Origin: Apium graveolens
Lineage: Eukaryota > Streptophyta > Magnoliopsida > Apiales > Apiaceae
DNA: 64,000 bases
NCBI RefSeq assembly: GCF_009905375.1
Contig: NC_133652.1
Span: 15,736,850-15,800,849, forward strand
Reading direction: 5' to 3'
A program made the position numbers and the translations under genes. This document shows positions 1 to 11,899 of the stretch, in pieces. Numbering within the stretch: position 1 is the first letter of the stretch; each line of letters begins with the position of its first letter. The notes under the pieces were generated by a model that worked only from the letters and a program-made list of their open reading frames with translations, was not told the DNA's origin and did no database searches.

Positions 1-47
1 AAAATGCGTGTCAATCTCAGTCTCTCAATGTAAATAATCTAGTGGGA
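1..47 (+). pseudogene. Ty1/copia integrase remnant, left piece
   Basis: Read across the CACTA insertion that follows (one GGA target copy removed), this stretch continues in frame into 4126-4194 and then into 15336-15575, where the copia integrase sequence is clear. The piece itself is too short and decayed to recognise alone. The call rests on continuity and on a weak match to the usual A-C-x-x-x-N stretch of copia integrase. Confidence 0.4.
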
Positions 48-59
48 TACTAGGCCATA

Positions 60-235
60 ACTGAGCTACTGTAATACAAGTGTTATAAGGAACGTTATAT
101 TAGCTAATAAATTTGTGTCCTATTGTAACACTTTTTAATTAGTGTTACAATAAATATAAAGCTAGTGTTACACAAAAATGTCGGTGTTGCACAACATGTA
201 ACACCACTTGGTGTTACAATATTTACTTTTTTAAT
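60..235. repeat. CACTA-1 left subterminal repeats
   Basis: Variants of TGTAACA/TGTTACA occur repeatedly in both orientations, for example near 124, 142, 166, 200 and 213. In CACTA elements such subterminal arrays bind the TnpA-type protein; that role here is inferred from family knowledge. Confidence 0.75.
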
Positions 236-982
236 TTTTAAACATATTAGAGGGAAAAAAATCATAGATTAGTATTAAAATTATATTCTGGTTTATTAGT
301 GAATGAAAAATGTAATATATTAGTATAATAAAATTTATAAAAATAAATTACACATAAATGTAAAAGTTTCTTTGTTTGTTTTTATTTAATATATAATATT
401 TTAATATTTAAAATTAGAAAGTAAAATATAAAAAATAAAAAAATGAAACATGAATTGGTAGATGAATTATTGGCGTCCATCTTTCCCCCTAAATGAAATA
501 TTATACTTACAAAACTCACCTCGGACAAACATACCCTCTCTAATCCGACTCTCCCCTCTCTCTTCACCGACCACCACACTCCGCCTCTCTGCAACCTGAC
601 CGCACCGTCTCTACAACCTTGTTATATGTTTAAGGGCTCAATTAATTAATTAGTTGAGGCTTGTTTTTCAAATAAGGTCTTTGATTTTGAGTTTAAAAAG
701 GGGTTTCTTCAATTTTGAGTTTAATTAAGACTTTTATTTACTTGAACTTCAACTAATCGCTCTCTATTTTTATTTGCAAGGATTTTTCAGATCTTTGATT
801 TTGCAGTGTGATTGTGGAAGCATTGAAAGTGGATAGTCTTCAGAAGTTTTGTTCGTCGTTGAAACCCATCCACCGTTGAGTGGTATTAATTCTTCTTATA
901 CTGCTTTCAAACCATCTATTTCTATTCAAAATGAAAGGAAATAGACATGTTTTTGTCTTTTTATTAAAGGAATTTAAATCAA

Positions 983-1851
983 ATGGAGGGTGAGGAGAAG
1001 AGGGATTATTATGAGTTTGGAGATGTCGGTGTTACGGATAGCGTGGTGGATTTTGTTAGAGATGTTGTTATGCATCCCGAGACTTGGTTGGATTTTTCTT
1101 TGACTGATATTGATGACGAGGAAGGTGATTTCCGTAATATTAGTTTGTGTTTGCTTTTTTTTACTACGTTAAATGAATATTTAGTACGGTTAATTAAGCT
1201 GATCAGATTGAGTAATCGAGTTTATTCAAGATTTTGCTTACTCTTTTAAGTCAAAGGAAATGATTAATTTAGTTAATTTGAGTTGTGTTAATTGCATTTT
1301 TGTAGAATTTGAGGTTAAAAATTATGGTCTTGTTGTATTACATGTTGATATCATGATATGAGAATTCAATTTATATGATAGAACTATTGTATAGAAAAAT
1401 GAACGCCCTATACATTTGAGTTGGTATATATTGTTCTAATTTAATTTATAAAAATTAAAAGCTTTTAAATGTGGGTGTGTCAGAACGCATCAGTGAAAAT
1501 TGCATCAATCCCAACTCGTAAACATTGTCCTCGCTATAAAATATAAAAAAGACAATAGCTACCATGAAAAGGGGTTGTTTTGTATAAATGTTCCATGCCT
1601 GCAGCTGCATATATACTTTTTTAGTTTTACTGAGTAATTTTGTTTTAGCAGATTTTGATATGTCTGATGCTCTGCAAGAGCATGCACTGGCTGTTGAGCG
1701 ACTTGTGCCAAGATTGAAATCTCTTAGAATGGAACTTTTTCTAGGTTATATGAGTGAGACTTGCTTTTGGAAGATATACTTTGTAATTTTGCATCCTAGA
1801 CTTGATCCATATGATGTTCCACATGATGCTGAAGTTTTATCAACGAGACAG
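983..1851 (+). pseudogene. Captured fragment of a BSD-domain protein gene
   Basis: Two exons with their intron are kept. Exon 1 (983-1124) encodes GVTDSVVDFVRDVVMHPETW-like sequence; exon 2 (1652-1851) encodes a BSD-type block with MSDALQEHALAVERL and CFWKIYFVILHPRL. The donor at 1125 and acceptor TTTTAGCAG at 1643-1651 join in phase (split Asp codon), and exon 2 ends at a good donor, CAG/GTAAGT. BSD domains are short helical modules found in TFIIH p62 and synapse-associated-like proteins; plant homologues have unclear roles. Only the middle of the gene is present: a possible third exon from 2337 is not recognisable and the rest is missing. Retained introns point to DNA-level capture by the surrounding CACTA element rather than retroposition. 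Confidence 0.75.
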
Positions 1852-2915
1852 GTAAGTCGGTTTTGCATAATGTTGAATTAGTTCTTTTTGTTTTAAAGTG
1901 TCTTCCATATGACAAGCTGTAGTTTGGAAACAACATATCAGTGCCTCATTGTCTGATTTTCAAGTGTCTTTCATCTGACAAGATGGTAAGAGTCTGATTT
2001 TCAAATTGTGACTTACTACCTTTTTATTAGTTTTATAGGCATACGGTGTGTTAATAGTAAAGACTAAAGACGAGTTTAACATGTCATTGTGTGTTTCAAG
2101 TGGATTGAAAACTATTTTAGTTGACTTAAACTATTATCAGGACCATTTTTTTAAAACAAAAATAAGATAGAGTAGTTGAGATGCTGATAGAGGTTGCTTT
2201 TGGGCTTCTATTTGAATCAGTTATGTGACTACTTGAGCTTATTTAATGTGGTCTTTGTTGCTTTATTATTTCATTATAAGCTTTTATTGAGAAGTGATCT
2301 TTTCAGAATATTTTGTCAAATGCTAACTATTTTCAGATTATTATGATGAATCACGATCGAGGTCGCCGCCCAACTCACAAAGTGTGGCATCACGTTGAAC
2401 CATCTTCTTCACCTTCAACTCCTACGTTTGCTAGTAACTCATCACTCATTATAGGTTTACATGCATTCGAATTCTTAACAACCTTCAACCCATTACTTAC
2501 AAATTATCCGCAACTTTACCTATATATGTAGTACTCTTTTTTCTTTTTTTTAATTATTAAATATAAATACCAATAACTAAAGCTACCTCTCATAAAAAGA
2601 AACATAGCTCAGAGAAACTATTTGACATCTGCTTGAAGAAACCGGGGGCTCTTAAGTTAAAAACTCCATTACATGTGCTTAACAGAGAGAAAAGGAATGG
2701 AATCCAGGCTTGAATATCTTTCGATTTGTCAAATGTTATCTTTCAATTTGTCAAATGTTAAAAGCTCCAGGCTTCTGAACCTTAGCGCCAACATACAATC
2801 TATCTGGGTACTCGCAAAAAAAGGAAGCTTTTTAATTAATTTATTATCTACTATGTCTGTCCTGCCAATATATCCTGTAGACTGATATTTTTTAAATTTG
2901 TTATTTACAACATAG

Positions 2916-3365
2916 GGTTGTTTTTCCTCCGATTTATCCTAGCATTGGTGGCAATGATCTACTTCCTTGTGTTGGAGAATGAATGTATCCTTCAAGTGCG
3001 TTACTCTTCTTGTTATAATTTCTATCTCACATTCGTTTTTTTATTTGTTCAGCGCATTAGATAATCCTGAACCTTTTCAGGGGTGATTTTGGCATTGGAG
3101 GAGGAACTCACGTAGGTATGTATACCTCTAGACTCTATTTTTATTTATTTATAAGCTTCAAAATTTAAACTCTAGATGTGCATTTAACTGTAATCACAGC
3201 ACCAGATCATCCAATGGAGCCAATTCAACTACATAGGAAATTTGAAGTCTTTAAAGTAACAATAAGCTTTAAAAATGTAAATTTTACCTATGTTCCTTGA
3301 TTGAAACATGGGTGTTCCACCAGGTGCTCGTTTTGATCCATATGGTCCCTCCTGATGATCCTGGT
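2916..3365 (+). pseudogene. Captured fragment of a PI31-like proteasome inhibitor gene
   Basis: Pieces of the proline/glycine-rich C-terminal region of plant PI31 (PSMF1-like) proteins are visible: PPIYPSIGGNDLLP (2916-2995), GDFGIGGGTHV (3081-3115), PDHPM (from 3200) and GVPPGARFDPYGP (about 3309-3347). They are separated by introns with recognisable borders, such as CCTTTTCAG before 3081 and CACAG before 3200. PI31 family proteins bind the 20S proteasome; this fragment lacks the N-terminal FP domain. Damage includes an in-frame TGA after the first block and a one-base shift just after the last. It follows the BSD fragment on the same strand in the same CACTA element. Confidence 0.7.
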
Positions 3366-3730
3366 TTTGCACATTATCTTTTGTAATTTTATTGTGTATA
3401 AAATCTTGTTCCATCTAAAATCTGGATCCTTACTGAAATTACATGACTTATCTTCTTTGAGATTGAACACGGGATCTAGGTTGAACTCAAGGAAAAATAA
3501 ATTGTCAACTTAGGAATGTTCTGCAGGCTCAGATAAGTGAGACAGAACTTCGTGTGCACGTCGAGGGTGGTTTAGCTCATTTTCGTGGTATGTTCCGTAT
3601 GAAAGCAGAGGTTGTAAAGACTGATGTCTTCCATGTAATGCATGGCATGTACACATATCTTTGCGAAAACTAATATGTTCATATATAATATTGTACTTTT
3701 GTCGTAGTTGTTGATGGTGGAGATTAGACA
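3366..3730. other. CACTA-1 interior without recognised gene
   Basis: A plus-strand open stretch around 3525-3670 is not similar to anything I recognise. It may be a further captured exon or noncoding cargo. No other structure is seen. Confidence 0.3.
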
Positions 3731-3734
3731 CATA

Positions 3735-4115
3735 TACTAGTGTAATATATATTTATATATAGTATTACATTATATATGCTAGCGTTGCTTAATTACAAAA
3801 ACTGATGTTACAACAGATTAAACAGACGGTTACAATAGGCTATATGGGACCCACATGTGGGGGTGTGGGTACTTATGCAATCTTGATCAAGCTATTATAT
3901 CACTCATTTTGCGTTACATTTGGGTCATTTAATGTTGCAATAATTACCTATTGTAACATTTTCTTCTTTGTTATAATAGATCAATGAAGTGTTATATTAG
4001 GGTACCTATTGTAATGCTCGTGTACATAACGCCCCTTGGTGTTACAATATACCTAATATAACACTTTTTGGGCCTATTATAATACCATTTAGGCATTACA
4101 ATAGCCCACTTATGG
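3735..4115. repeat. CACTA-1 right subterminal repeats
   Basis: A dense run of TGTTACAA / TTGTAACA / GCATTACAATAG variants mirrors the left end (for example near 3806, 3829, 3950, 4042 and 4093). A GGACCCACATGTGGG stretch near 3847 also occurs in the second CACTA element near 36113, supporting one family. Confidence 0.75.
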
Positions 4116-4125
4116 AGTAATAGGA

Positions 4126-4194
4126 GTATGTCCTAATGAAATGTAGAAGAAAAAGAAATCAAGTTACCACACTTGAAAGTGCGGGGATGCCTTG
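4126..4194 (+). pseudogene. Ty1/copia integrase remnant, middle piece
   Basis: Reads NEM-stop-KKKKSS, a form of the copia integrase motif that normally reads P-x-E-x-W followed by K-rich sequence, then after a one-base shift LKVRGCL. The reading continues across the Athila insertion into AKVLIPTPKK at 15336. One stop (in place of Trp) and one frameshift are seen. Confidence 0.65.
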
Positions 4195-5522
4195 TAATGA
4201 GCGTGTACTTTATCTTAATATTATTCCTGTATTTTGGTTATTTTGTATTGATTTGGATTTTTATTAAATAAATAAAATCAGATTTCGAGTTTAATTTGAT
4301 TAAAGATCGGATTTTATGGGTCAGCTACGCAGTCTACACTGTTTGGGTCATATCTGGAGTTCTAGAAGTCCGATTCTGACGATTCAACAGCCCATGAAAA
4401 TCTTATGAGAAGAGCTTCAAATCAGAATTGGTCTTGATTTTATATCCCAGCCGAATCATCCCAGAATCTGAGTCAAAAAGTTAACTACGAATTTCCACTT
4501 TCTTGAAATTCAATTCTAATTGGGAAATCTCTTTGTATTTACTTTAATTCATTAAAATTACTTTCATTAGATATATTACTATTATTATTCAGACCTAATC
4601 TGATTATTGTAGAGCTAGACCGAGTACAAGAGATAGACATGTAGTACAAAGAGAGAAAGAAGAAGCCTGAGGACGGAGACACAACCATTGAAGACGTTCA
4701 CTTGGATTGTTTATCTCCATCTTTTTGTTTAGAATTCTCTCCCTATTTATTTTCATTATGAATATGTGTTATAAACTCTTGGATGCTTTGGTGATTTTCA
4801 TTATGAACTAATTTGATTAAAGTTGGGATTTGTATGGAACCCTACCATGGGATTATTGGTGTTTTCTTAAAGAGTACTGTATGCAGTTTTATGATTTACT
4901 CGTTCAAGTGCTTTTAATGCTTATACTTGTTTTTGTTTGATCGACTTGAGTAGGTTAAAGAATTAATTATAATACCGAGAGATTTATAATTAATAGACAT
5001 AAAACTTGCATGGTGCATGCTTATATCTTTTGATTATAATATTGTTACAGTATATAGACATATATCGTGACCATGCATAGCTTTCTGAATTGGTGCATAA
5101 TTATATTTTGAAAAGTAAACTAGCATAGATATATGTTAATTTGTTGATGGGAAATATACCATAGTGATTACGAGAGAAACCTATGACCATTGAATTCTAG
5201 CTAGTGAACTATGAATTTGCTAAAGTACTACGCAACTCTTTTACCGATATTCACGTGTTAGGGGGAAGTAATTATCTAGACTTATCTTCTCATATTTGAA
5301 CTTTTCAAGATTCTCTGAGCTAGTAAAATTTAGTGTTAATTACTCTTTATTAATCAGTTAGTTATAAAAACCTTCAACACCTTTTGTGCTCGATAACTGA
5401 ATTGTTAGATAATTAATTGTGATTTACACAAATTTACAGTCCTTGAGGTACGATAACTGGTATTACTAATATATTACTTTCTTGAGATTGTGTACATTTG
5501 CACATCTGAATTTTATGTAACA
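4195..5522 (+). repeat. Athila 5' LTR
   Basis: Begins TAATGAGCG (TGATGAGCG in the 3' copy, so a G-to-A change of the canonical TG) and ends ATGTAACA. It aligns with 13990-15335. Confidence 0.92.
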
Positions 5523-5528
5523 AGTTTT

Positions 5529-5547
5529 TGGGCGCCGCTTCCAGAGA
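5529..5547 (+). other. Athila primer binding site (tRNA-Asp-like)
   Basis: TGGGCGCCGCTTCCAGAGA lies six bases after the 5' LTR. It resembles the tRNA-Asp complement used by Athila elements, with one extra G and a few changes. Confidence 0.7.
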
Positions 5548-5613
5548 CTGTTTCAGTTGCTTCTGTACTAACGGGAGTAATTATTGTTTCTTATCAGGTT
5601 TTTTTGTGTATGA

Positions 5614-7370
5614 ATGAAGAACCCTCATGATTAGTTGCTTTTTGATCCTGAACTTGGGAGAACTTTTAAAGCACGAAGAAGAGTGCAACGTGAAGTAATG
5701 GAAATAATTATTGTCATGGGTGAACTAGTTAATAACCAGGATGTGGTACCCAATGGCATGGTGAAGGATGATAGAAATAGTGTTATCGGCTGTATGGGAA
5801 ACCTCGTGTTGATGAGTTGAATTCTGGAATTATCAAACCAACTATTCAAGCAACACAATTCGAGCTAAAGCCAGACATGTTTTAGATGTTACAAACTATT
5901 GGTCAGTTTATTAGAATGGCTATTGAGGATCCTCATCTTCACCTTCGGTTGTTTGTCGAGGTTTGTGATTCTTTAAAGCTTTCTGGAGTCATGGATGATG
6001 CTTTTAGATTAAAGATTTTTCCATATTATGTGCGAGACATGGCAAGAGATTGGATGAATTCTATTGCACCATCTTCGTTGACTACTTGGAATGATTTGGC
6101 AGAGAAATTTCTAATGAAATATTTTCCTCTCACCAAGAATGCAAAGCTCCGTAATGAGATTAATTCTTTTCAGCAAATGGATGATGAATCTTTATATGAG
6201 ATATGGGAGAGATTCAAGGCATTACTGAGAAAAAAGCCCACGTCATGGCCTGCTCCATTCCATTCCGATGAAGACATTTTATAATGGTCTCAATGCTCAT
6301 ACAAAGTTGGTGGTGGATGCATCAGCAAATGGGGCTCTGTTGGCTAAATCAAACGATCAGGCATATGAGAATCCTGAGACAATTGTAACAAATAATTATC
6401 AGTGTACAAATAATAAAGCTCAAGCTGGAAAAAGCGTAGCTGAAATTTATGAGGTTGATGCAGTAACCTCAATGTGAGCTCAAATGTCATCAAATGAGAA
6501 TATGCTAAAGAGCTTGGCGATGTGAGGTAACCAATCTACGGGGCATTAAGTGAATTTACAGGTTAATCACATCAAGAATATTTTATGTGTGCATTGTGGT
6601 GAAGAGCATACTTACGGTAATTGTCCTTCAAATCCTAAATCTGTTTTCTATGTTGTGAATCAAAATAAGGGTGGCCCTTATTCAAACGCTTACAATCAAT
6701 CATGGAGACAACATCCTAACTTTTCGTGAAGAAATCAAGGGGCTACTTCTGGAAATTCAGCAAATGCTTTTAGGCCGAATAATCTTCCTGGATTCTCTCA
6801 ACAAGCTCAACAATAGTTGCCTCAACAAGCAACTCAATCCTTTTCTCTTGAAAATATTTTAAAAGCGTACATGGATAATAATGATGCACTCATCCAAAGT
6901 TAAGAGGCATCATTGAGAAACTTGGAGAATCAAGTTGGACAGCTAGCTAATGAGCTAAAAATTCGACCACATGGCACTCTCCCTAGCGATGTTGAAAAGC
7001 CTAGGAATGGGCATGTTTACCATGACACTGAAGAACGGAAAAGTCTTGGAGAATGCTAAATCTAATTTCAAATAAGGTGCGTCATCTACAACGGAAATGA
7101 GGAGAAAATTTCTGACAATGGTGGTATTCAAACTTCTAAGGTTATTCCAACACTTCAACCACAACCACCATTCCCTCAACGGTTTCAAAAGCAGAAGTAA
7201 GATGTTCAGTTCAATAATTTTCTGGATGTTCTAAAACAGCTTCACATCAATATTCCACTTGTTGAGGCTCTTGAGCAAATGCCTAACTATGTGAAATTGA
7301 TGAAGGACATTCTTAGGAAGAAGTAATGATTGGGAGAGTTTGAAATGGTAGCTCTAACACAAGAGTGTAG
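5614..7370 (+). pseudogene. Athila gag pseudogene
   Basis: Starts with an ATG followed by a TAG at codon 7, then LFDPELGRTFKARRR, the usual Athila Gag opening. The Retrotrans_gag core spans 5886-6330 (DPHLHLRLFVEVCDS, ARDWMNSIAPSSLTTWNDLA, EKFLMKYFP) and runs on in another frame with FYNGLNAHTKLVVDASANGA (6274-6333). A zinc-knuckle-like CVHCGEEHTYGNCP block lies about 6588-6630. The rest is a Gln/Asn-rich linker broken by several stops and frameshifts. Gag would form the virus-like particle; this copy cannot. Confidence 0.88.
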
Positions 7371-7379
7371 TTCATTAAT

Positions 7380-7793
7380 GTAGAATAAAATATCACCAAA
7401 GACAGAAGATCCAGGGAGTTTCACTATCCCTTACACTATTGGAAATTCTTATTATGGTATGGTATTGTTGGATTTGGGAGCTAGCATTAACTTGATGCCT
7501 ATGTTTGTATTCAAGAAACCGGGAATTAGAAAAGTTTGACCTACAACGGTCACTCTTCAAGTAGCAGATAGATCTCTTACTCATCCTGAAGGAAATATGG
7601 AAGATGTTTTGGTCAAGGTAGATAAGTTCATCTTTCCTGCTGATTTTATTATCTTGGATTATGAGGCAGATCGAGAAGTTCTCATTATCTTGGGTAGGCC
7701 CTTCCTTTCTATAGGAAGAATGTTAATTCATGTGTAAATTGGAGAACTAACCGTGAAAGTTTAAGATGATAAGGTGTTAATATTTTCAAGGAG
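7380..7793 (+). pseudogene. Athila aspartic protease pseudogene
   Basis: Encodes DPGSFTIPYTIGN and then LDLGASINLMP near 7469-7500. The active-site D-x-G-A-S is visible as DLGAS (normally DLGAS in Athila). It continues to the conserved [14 protein letters not shown] near 7678-7720. In-frame stops occur after GIRKV and near 7736. The domain would process the Gag-Pol polyprotein. Confidence 0.8.
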
Positions 7794-9160
7794 ATGAAAT
7801 ATTATAATGATGTAGAATCTTGCTCAGTAATCACTTTGGTTGATGACCTAGTTTCTGAAAAACTAGAGTTCAATTCTTCACATGACCCTCTGGAGCAACT
7901 AATTCTTAATACATCTGAAGATGAAGTTGATGATGTTGATCACTTAGCCTGGTTGGAAGCTAATTTACAAGGTATAAGAACTAAAGGCCGCTTTGAATCA
8001 CTCGAGCTATCTTCAAGGGAATTCAAGATTCCAAAGCCATCTATTGATGAAGCACCGAAGTTAGAATTGAAGGCTCTTCCTTTTAATTTGAAGTATACTT
8101 ATTTGGGACCTTCCTCTACCTTACATGTTATTGTCTCTGCGGAACTGTCTGATGCACAAGAAGAGAAATTGGCAGAGACTCTTAAAAACACAAGAAAGCT
8201 TTTGGGTGGACTATTGTAGATATTTGAGTTATTAGCCCTTCTCTTTGTATACATAAAATTTTGTTGGAAGATGGTGCTAAGGGGTCCATTGAAGGACAGC
8301 GTCACTTAAATCCTATCATGAAAGAGCTGGTGAAGAAAGAGATTATCAAATGGCTTGATGCAGGTATCATTTATCTGATTTCTGATAGCTCATGGGTTAG
8401 TCAAGTACAATGTGTGCCTAAGAAGGATGGACTCACTGTGATAAAGAATGAGAATAATGAGTTAATTTCAATCAAAATAGTCACTGGTTGGAGAATATAT
8501 ATTGATTATCCAAAGCAGAACAAGGCCACTAAAAAGGATCACTTTTCATTGCCCTTTATTGATCAAATGTTGGACAAACTTGCGGAAAGAGAGTACTATT
8601 ATTTTCTTCATGGGTATTCTGGTTAAAATCAGATAACCGTAGCTCCAGAAGATCAACATAAAACTACATTCATATGTCCCTATGGTACTTTTTCCTTTCA
8701 AAGGGTGTCATTCGGCTTATGTTATGCTCCTCCGACTTTTCAACAATATATGATGGCTATCTTTTCTAACATGGTTGGTGAATTTATAGAGGTGTTCATG
8801 AATGATTTCTCTATATTTGGAGATTCTTTTAATGATTGTCTATGCAACTTGGGTAAGGTGTTGGAAAGATGTGAAGAACTTAATCTTGTACTTAACTGGG
8901 AAAAGTGTCACTTCATGGTGAAAGGAGGCATCGTATTGGGTCACAAAATCTCAAAGAAGGAAATTGAAGTTGATAGGGCCAAAATTGAGGTTATTGAGAA
9001 GCTACCTCCTCCTACTTCAGTCAAGAATATTCGAAGTTTTCTTGGGCATGAAGGTTTTTACAGACGATTCATCAAGGACTTCTCCAAAATTTGTAAGCTA
9101 CTTTGCAAGTTATTGGAGAATGACACTCCCTTTCAGTTTGATAAGCATGTTTAAAGGCTT
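7794..9160 (+). pseudogene. Athila reverse transcriptase pseudogene with upstream linker
   Basis: 7794-8219 is the linker usual between Athila protease and RT, ending in a stop. RT follows from 8261: ELVKKEIIKWLDAGIIYLIS, VQCVPKKDG, GWRIYIDYPKQNKAT, SLPFIDQMLDKLA, a stop at 8624, then FSFQRVSFGLCYAPPTFQ and the polymerase centre. The centre reads FMNDFSIFG where active elements have M-D-D-F, so one catalytic Asp is Asn. GHKISKKEIEVDRAKIEVI and RSFLGHEGFYRRFIKDFS complete the thumb/connection. Confidence 0.9.
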
Positions 9161-9204
9161 TCGAAGAGTTAAAGTAGAGATTTATTTCAGCACCTATCAT
9201 TATT

Positions 9205-9717
9205 GTACCAGATTGAAGCTTGTCATTCGAATTAATGTATGATGCTAGTGATTATGCAGTGGGAGCAGTGATGGGGAAAAGAAAGAACAAGGTATTTCAT
9301 CGGATATACTATGTAAGTCATACTTTAATAGGAGCTCAACTGAATTATATGGTGATTGAAAAGGAGCTTCTTGCTGTTGTGTTTACCTTTAATAAGTTTC
9401 ACTCTTATCTTGTGGGCACAAAGGTGGTTGTCTTCACTGACCATTCAGCCATAAAGTACTTAATCACCAAGAAGGATGCAAATCCACGTTTAATCGGGTG
9501 GGTTATTCTGCTTCAAGAGTTTGATATTGAGATACAAGACATAAAAGGTATTGAAAAACAAATAGCCGATCATTTATCAATAATGGTGTACAATGATGAA
9601 TCTCACACTTTGGTTTCCATCAAAGAAACATTTTCAGATGAACAAATGTTTCAGGTACAAATCTCTAATGTTACTCCATGGTTTGTTGATATTCTAAATT
9701 ACTTAGCTACTGGATAA
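9205..9717 (+). pseudogene. Athila RNase H pseudogene
   Basis: [48 protein letters not shown] and IADHLS are the landmark blocks of the Ty3 RT-linked RNase H. The catalytic Asp, Glu and Asp positions look kept. Its frame differs from that of RT, and it ends at a stop before integrase. Confidence 0.88.
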
Positions 9718-9759
9718 ATGCTACCAGATTTATCAAGTCAACAAAGGAAGAAATTCCTG

Positions 9760-10920
9760 CATGATGTGGAATTTTATTTCTGGGATGAGCCTTAATTGTT
9801 CAATAAAGGTGCAGACCAAATTATTAGAAGATGTGTTGCTGAATTTAAGATGCAAGATATTCTTTTCCATTGCATTCTTCTCCTTCTGGTGGACAACGCA
9901 CTGCTGCAAAGGTAGTACAATCTGGTTTCTTTGGGCCTTCTCTGTTTAAGGATGCTTATGCATATGTTTTTAGATGTGATCAGTGTCAAAGGGTTGGTAA
10001 TATCTCAAGAAGAAATGAGATGCCATTGACAAATATTCTTGAAGTCGAGTTATTTGATGTGTGGGACATTGACTTCATGGGACCATTCCCTCCTTTTTTC
10101 AAAAATGAATACATCTTAGTGGTTGTTGATTACGTCTCTAAATGGGTGGAAACTGCTGCCTATCCCACCAATGATGCAAAAATTATCGTCAAGTTCTTGG
10201 AAAAACACATCTTTACTCATTTCGGAACCCCAAGAGCTATAATAAGTGATGAAGGTAGACGCTTTGTGAATAAATTTTTGGCTAATACTTTGCCAAAGTA
10301 TAATGTGCGATACAAGGTAGCTACCGCATATCATCCTCAAACTAATGGGCAAGATGAGTTTTCTAACAGAAAAATCAAGGGTGTTCTTGAGAAAGTTATG
10401 AATCCGAATTGAAAGGATTGGTCTACGAGGTTAGATGAGGCTCTATGGGCTTATCGCACGGCATACAAAACTTCTTTGGGCATGTCGCATATCGCTTGGT
10501 TTTTGGAAAGGTGTGTCATCTACCAGTTGAGCTCGAATACAAAGATTATTGGGCTCTCAAAAATCTAAAATTTGACATGCAACTTGCTGGAGGAAAGAAA
10601 ATGCTACAACTTAATGAGTTGGATGAGCTACGATTCTTCTCTTATGAGAATGCTAAACTTTAAAAGAAGAAGATAAAAAATGGCATGATAAAAATATCCA
10701 ACCTCGAGTGTTTGAAGTGGGGCAACAAGTATTATTATTCAACTCAAGGCTAAGGTTGTTCCCAAAAAAGCTAAAATATAGGTGGCCAGGTCCGTTCACA
10801 ATTTTGAGAGTACATCCCTATGGAGCTGTATAATTATATGATAATCAAGGCGGGGAATTTCAGTTTAATGGACAAAGATTGAAGTTGGCTTGTACAGTGC
10901 ATGAACATGCTATTGGAAAA
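9760..10920 (+). pseudogene. Athila integrase pseudogene
   Basis: CDQCQR is left from the HHCC zinc module. The DDE core has DIDFMGPFPPFF, AIISDEGRRFVNKF (usually D-G-G) and YHPQTNGQDEFSNRKIKG. The three acidic positions are present, but stops follow at about 10412 and 10661. The C-terminal module reads LFPKKLKYRWPGPFTILRVHPYGAV, a GPY/F-type region, then a stop. Coding similarity ends near 10920. Confidence 0.88.
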
Positions 10921-11173
10921 GTATGTTCATGCCAAAATGGCAGAATCTGGCAGTAGCATTAATGTGATCATGCAGAGTATTGCATGGTCTTGCAAATATG
11001 GGGAGTCATCATAGCGACTTAAGACAGGAAGGAGCATGATCATGCGATCTAAAAATCATTCATTATAACACTTCACACAAAATTTATCAAGGTATCTTGT
11101 GGGAGTAAAAATAAATACAAAAATAAACTAATCTTCTAAAAAATATATACAAAATTTAAATAATAATGATAAC

Positions 11174-11238
<65 letters not shown>

Positions 11239-11899
11239 GTTACATACCAACATATTGGATTGCCTCCCACGAAGCGCAGTCGTTAACGTCATTTAGCCGG
11301 ATATCATTCTCTATCAGGGCTCCAATAAATCAAGTAAGATTTTATCACGTACAACCTCACCTCCAACGTTGTCGTTCACAAAAAAAAATTGTTTTCTTTG
11401 GATTTTGAACCTAGGTCCTCAAGCATGTTGGAGCACACTGTGATCCGCTCCACCAATAACTCAATGTGCTAATTGTTGTTTTCTTTAATTAATAAACATA
11501 TCTTTGACATGAAGCTTTAGCAAATTGCTAGGAGGCGAGGGCAAGCTTCAACAATAACTTTCGGCGGGCATTTCATGCAGCATTATGGGAGTATTTTTAA
11601 CCTTTTTTTGTATTTTTGCTTTGTCATAGATTTTGTTTAGAATCTTTTTAGTTGTATATTTCATATATGTTGTTCATTGGGGACAATGAACCACTTTAGT
11701 GTGGGGAGGGGTTTCCAACATAAAAAAACTTTTTCTTTGTAGGATAATTTTTAATTTTTTTCTTTGAGATTTTTTTATGATATTAAAAAAATATAAAATC
11801 CAAAAAAATAGAAAATTAAAAAAATGATTGTCTTGTCAATATAAAATTTTAATAGGGATAAGTATACACCATGTAGACTTATTTTTCGTGTGTCATATG
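10921..11899 (+). other. Athila post-integrase noncoding region, first part
   Basis: No ORF is recognised. It contains the (ATA)n tract and, at 11640-11720, GGGGACAATG with a G-rich stretch typical of the Athila region after pol. The block 11255-11300 resembles the reverse complement of the Athila post-pol GGGAGGC motif. Confidence 0.5.
11174..11238. repeat. (ATA)n microsatellite
   Basis: About 65 bp of nearly perfect ATA/AAT trinucleotide repeat inside the Athila 3' region. Confidence 0.97.

Larger units (their letters stand above)
48..4122. mobile_element. CACTA transposon 1 (gene-capturing, non-autonomous)
   Basis: The ends form a degenerate inverted repeat: TACTAGGCCATAA on the left, and TATTACTCCATAA when the right end is reverse-complemented. 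Compared with the intact family ends at 35845-40283 (CACTACACCATAA), the terminal changes include C to T. A perfect 3 bp target duplication GGA flanks it at 45-47 and 4123-4125, the length expected for CACTA elements. Both subterminal zones are filled with TGTAACA/TGTTACA motifs. No transposase is visible; the interior holds spliced-gene fragments of a BSD-domain protein and a PI31-like protein, both on the plus strand. It sits in a dead copia integrase ORF. The CT-rich stretch 540-610 may be captured 5' UTR. Confidence 0.88.

Noticed and set aside
5523..10920. Endogenous pararetrovirus (caulimovirid)
   Set aside because: Integrase is present, LTRs and target duplication flank it, and no movement or coat protein is seen; it is an Athila-type Ty3 element.
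11166..11408. Open frame beginning with a long isoleucine run
   Set aside because: It is only the translation of the (ATA)n microsatellite and its flank.
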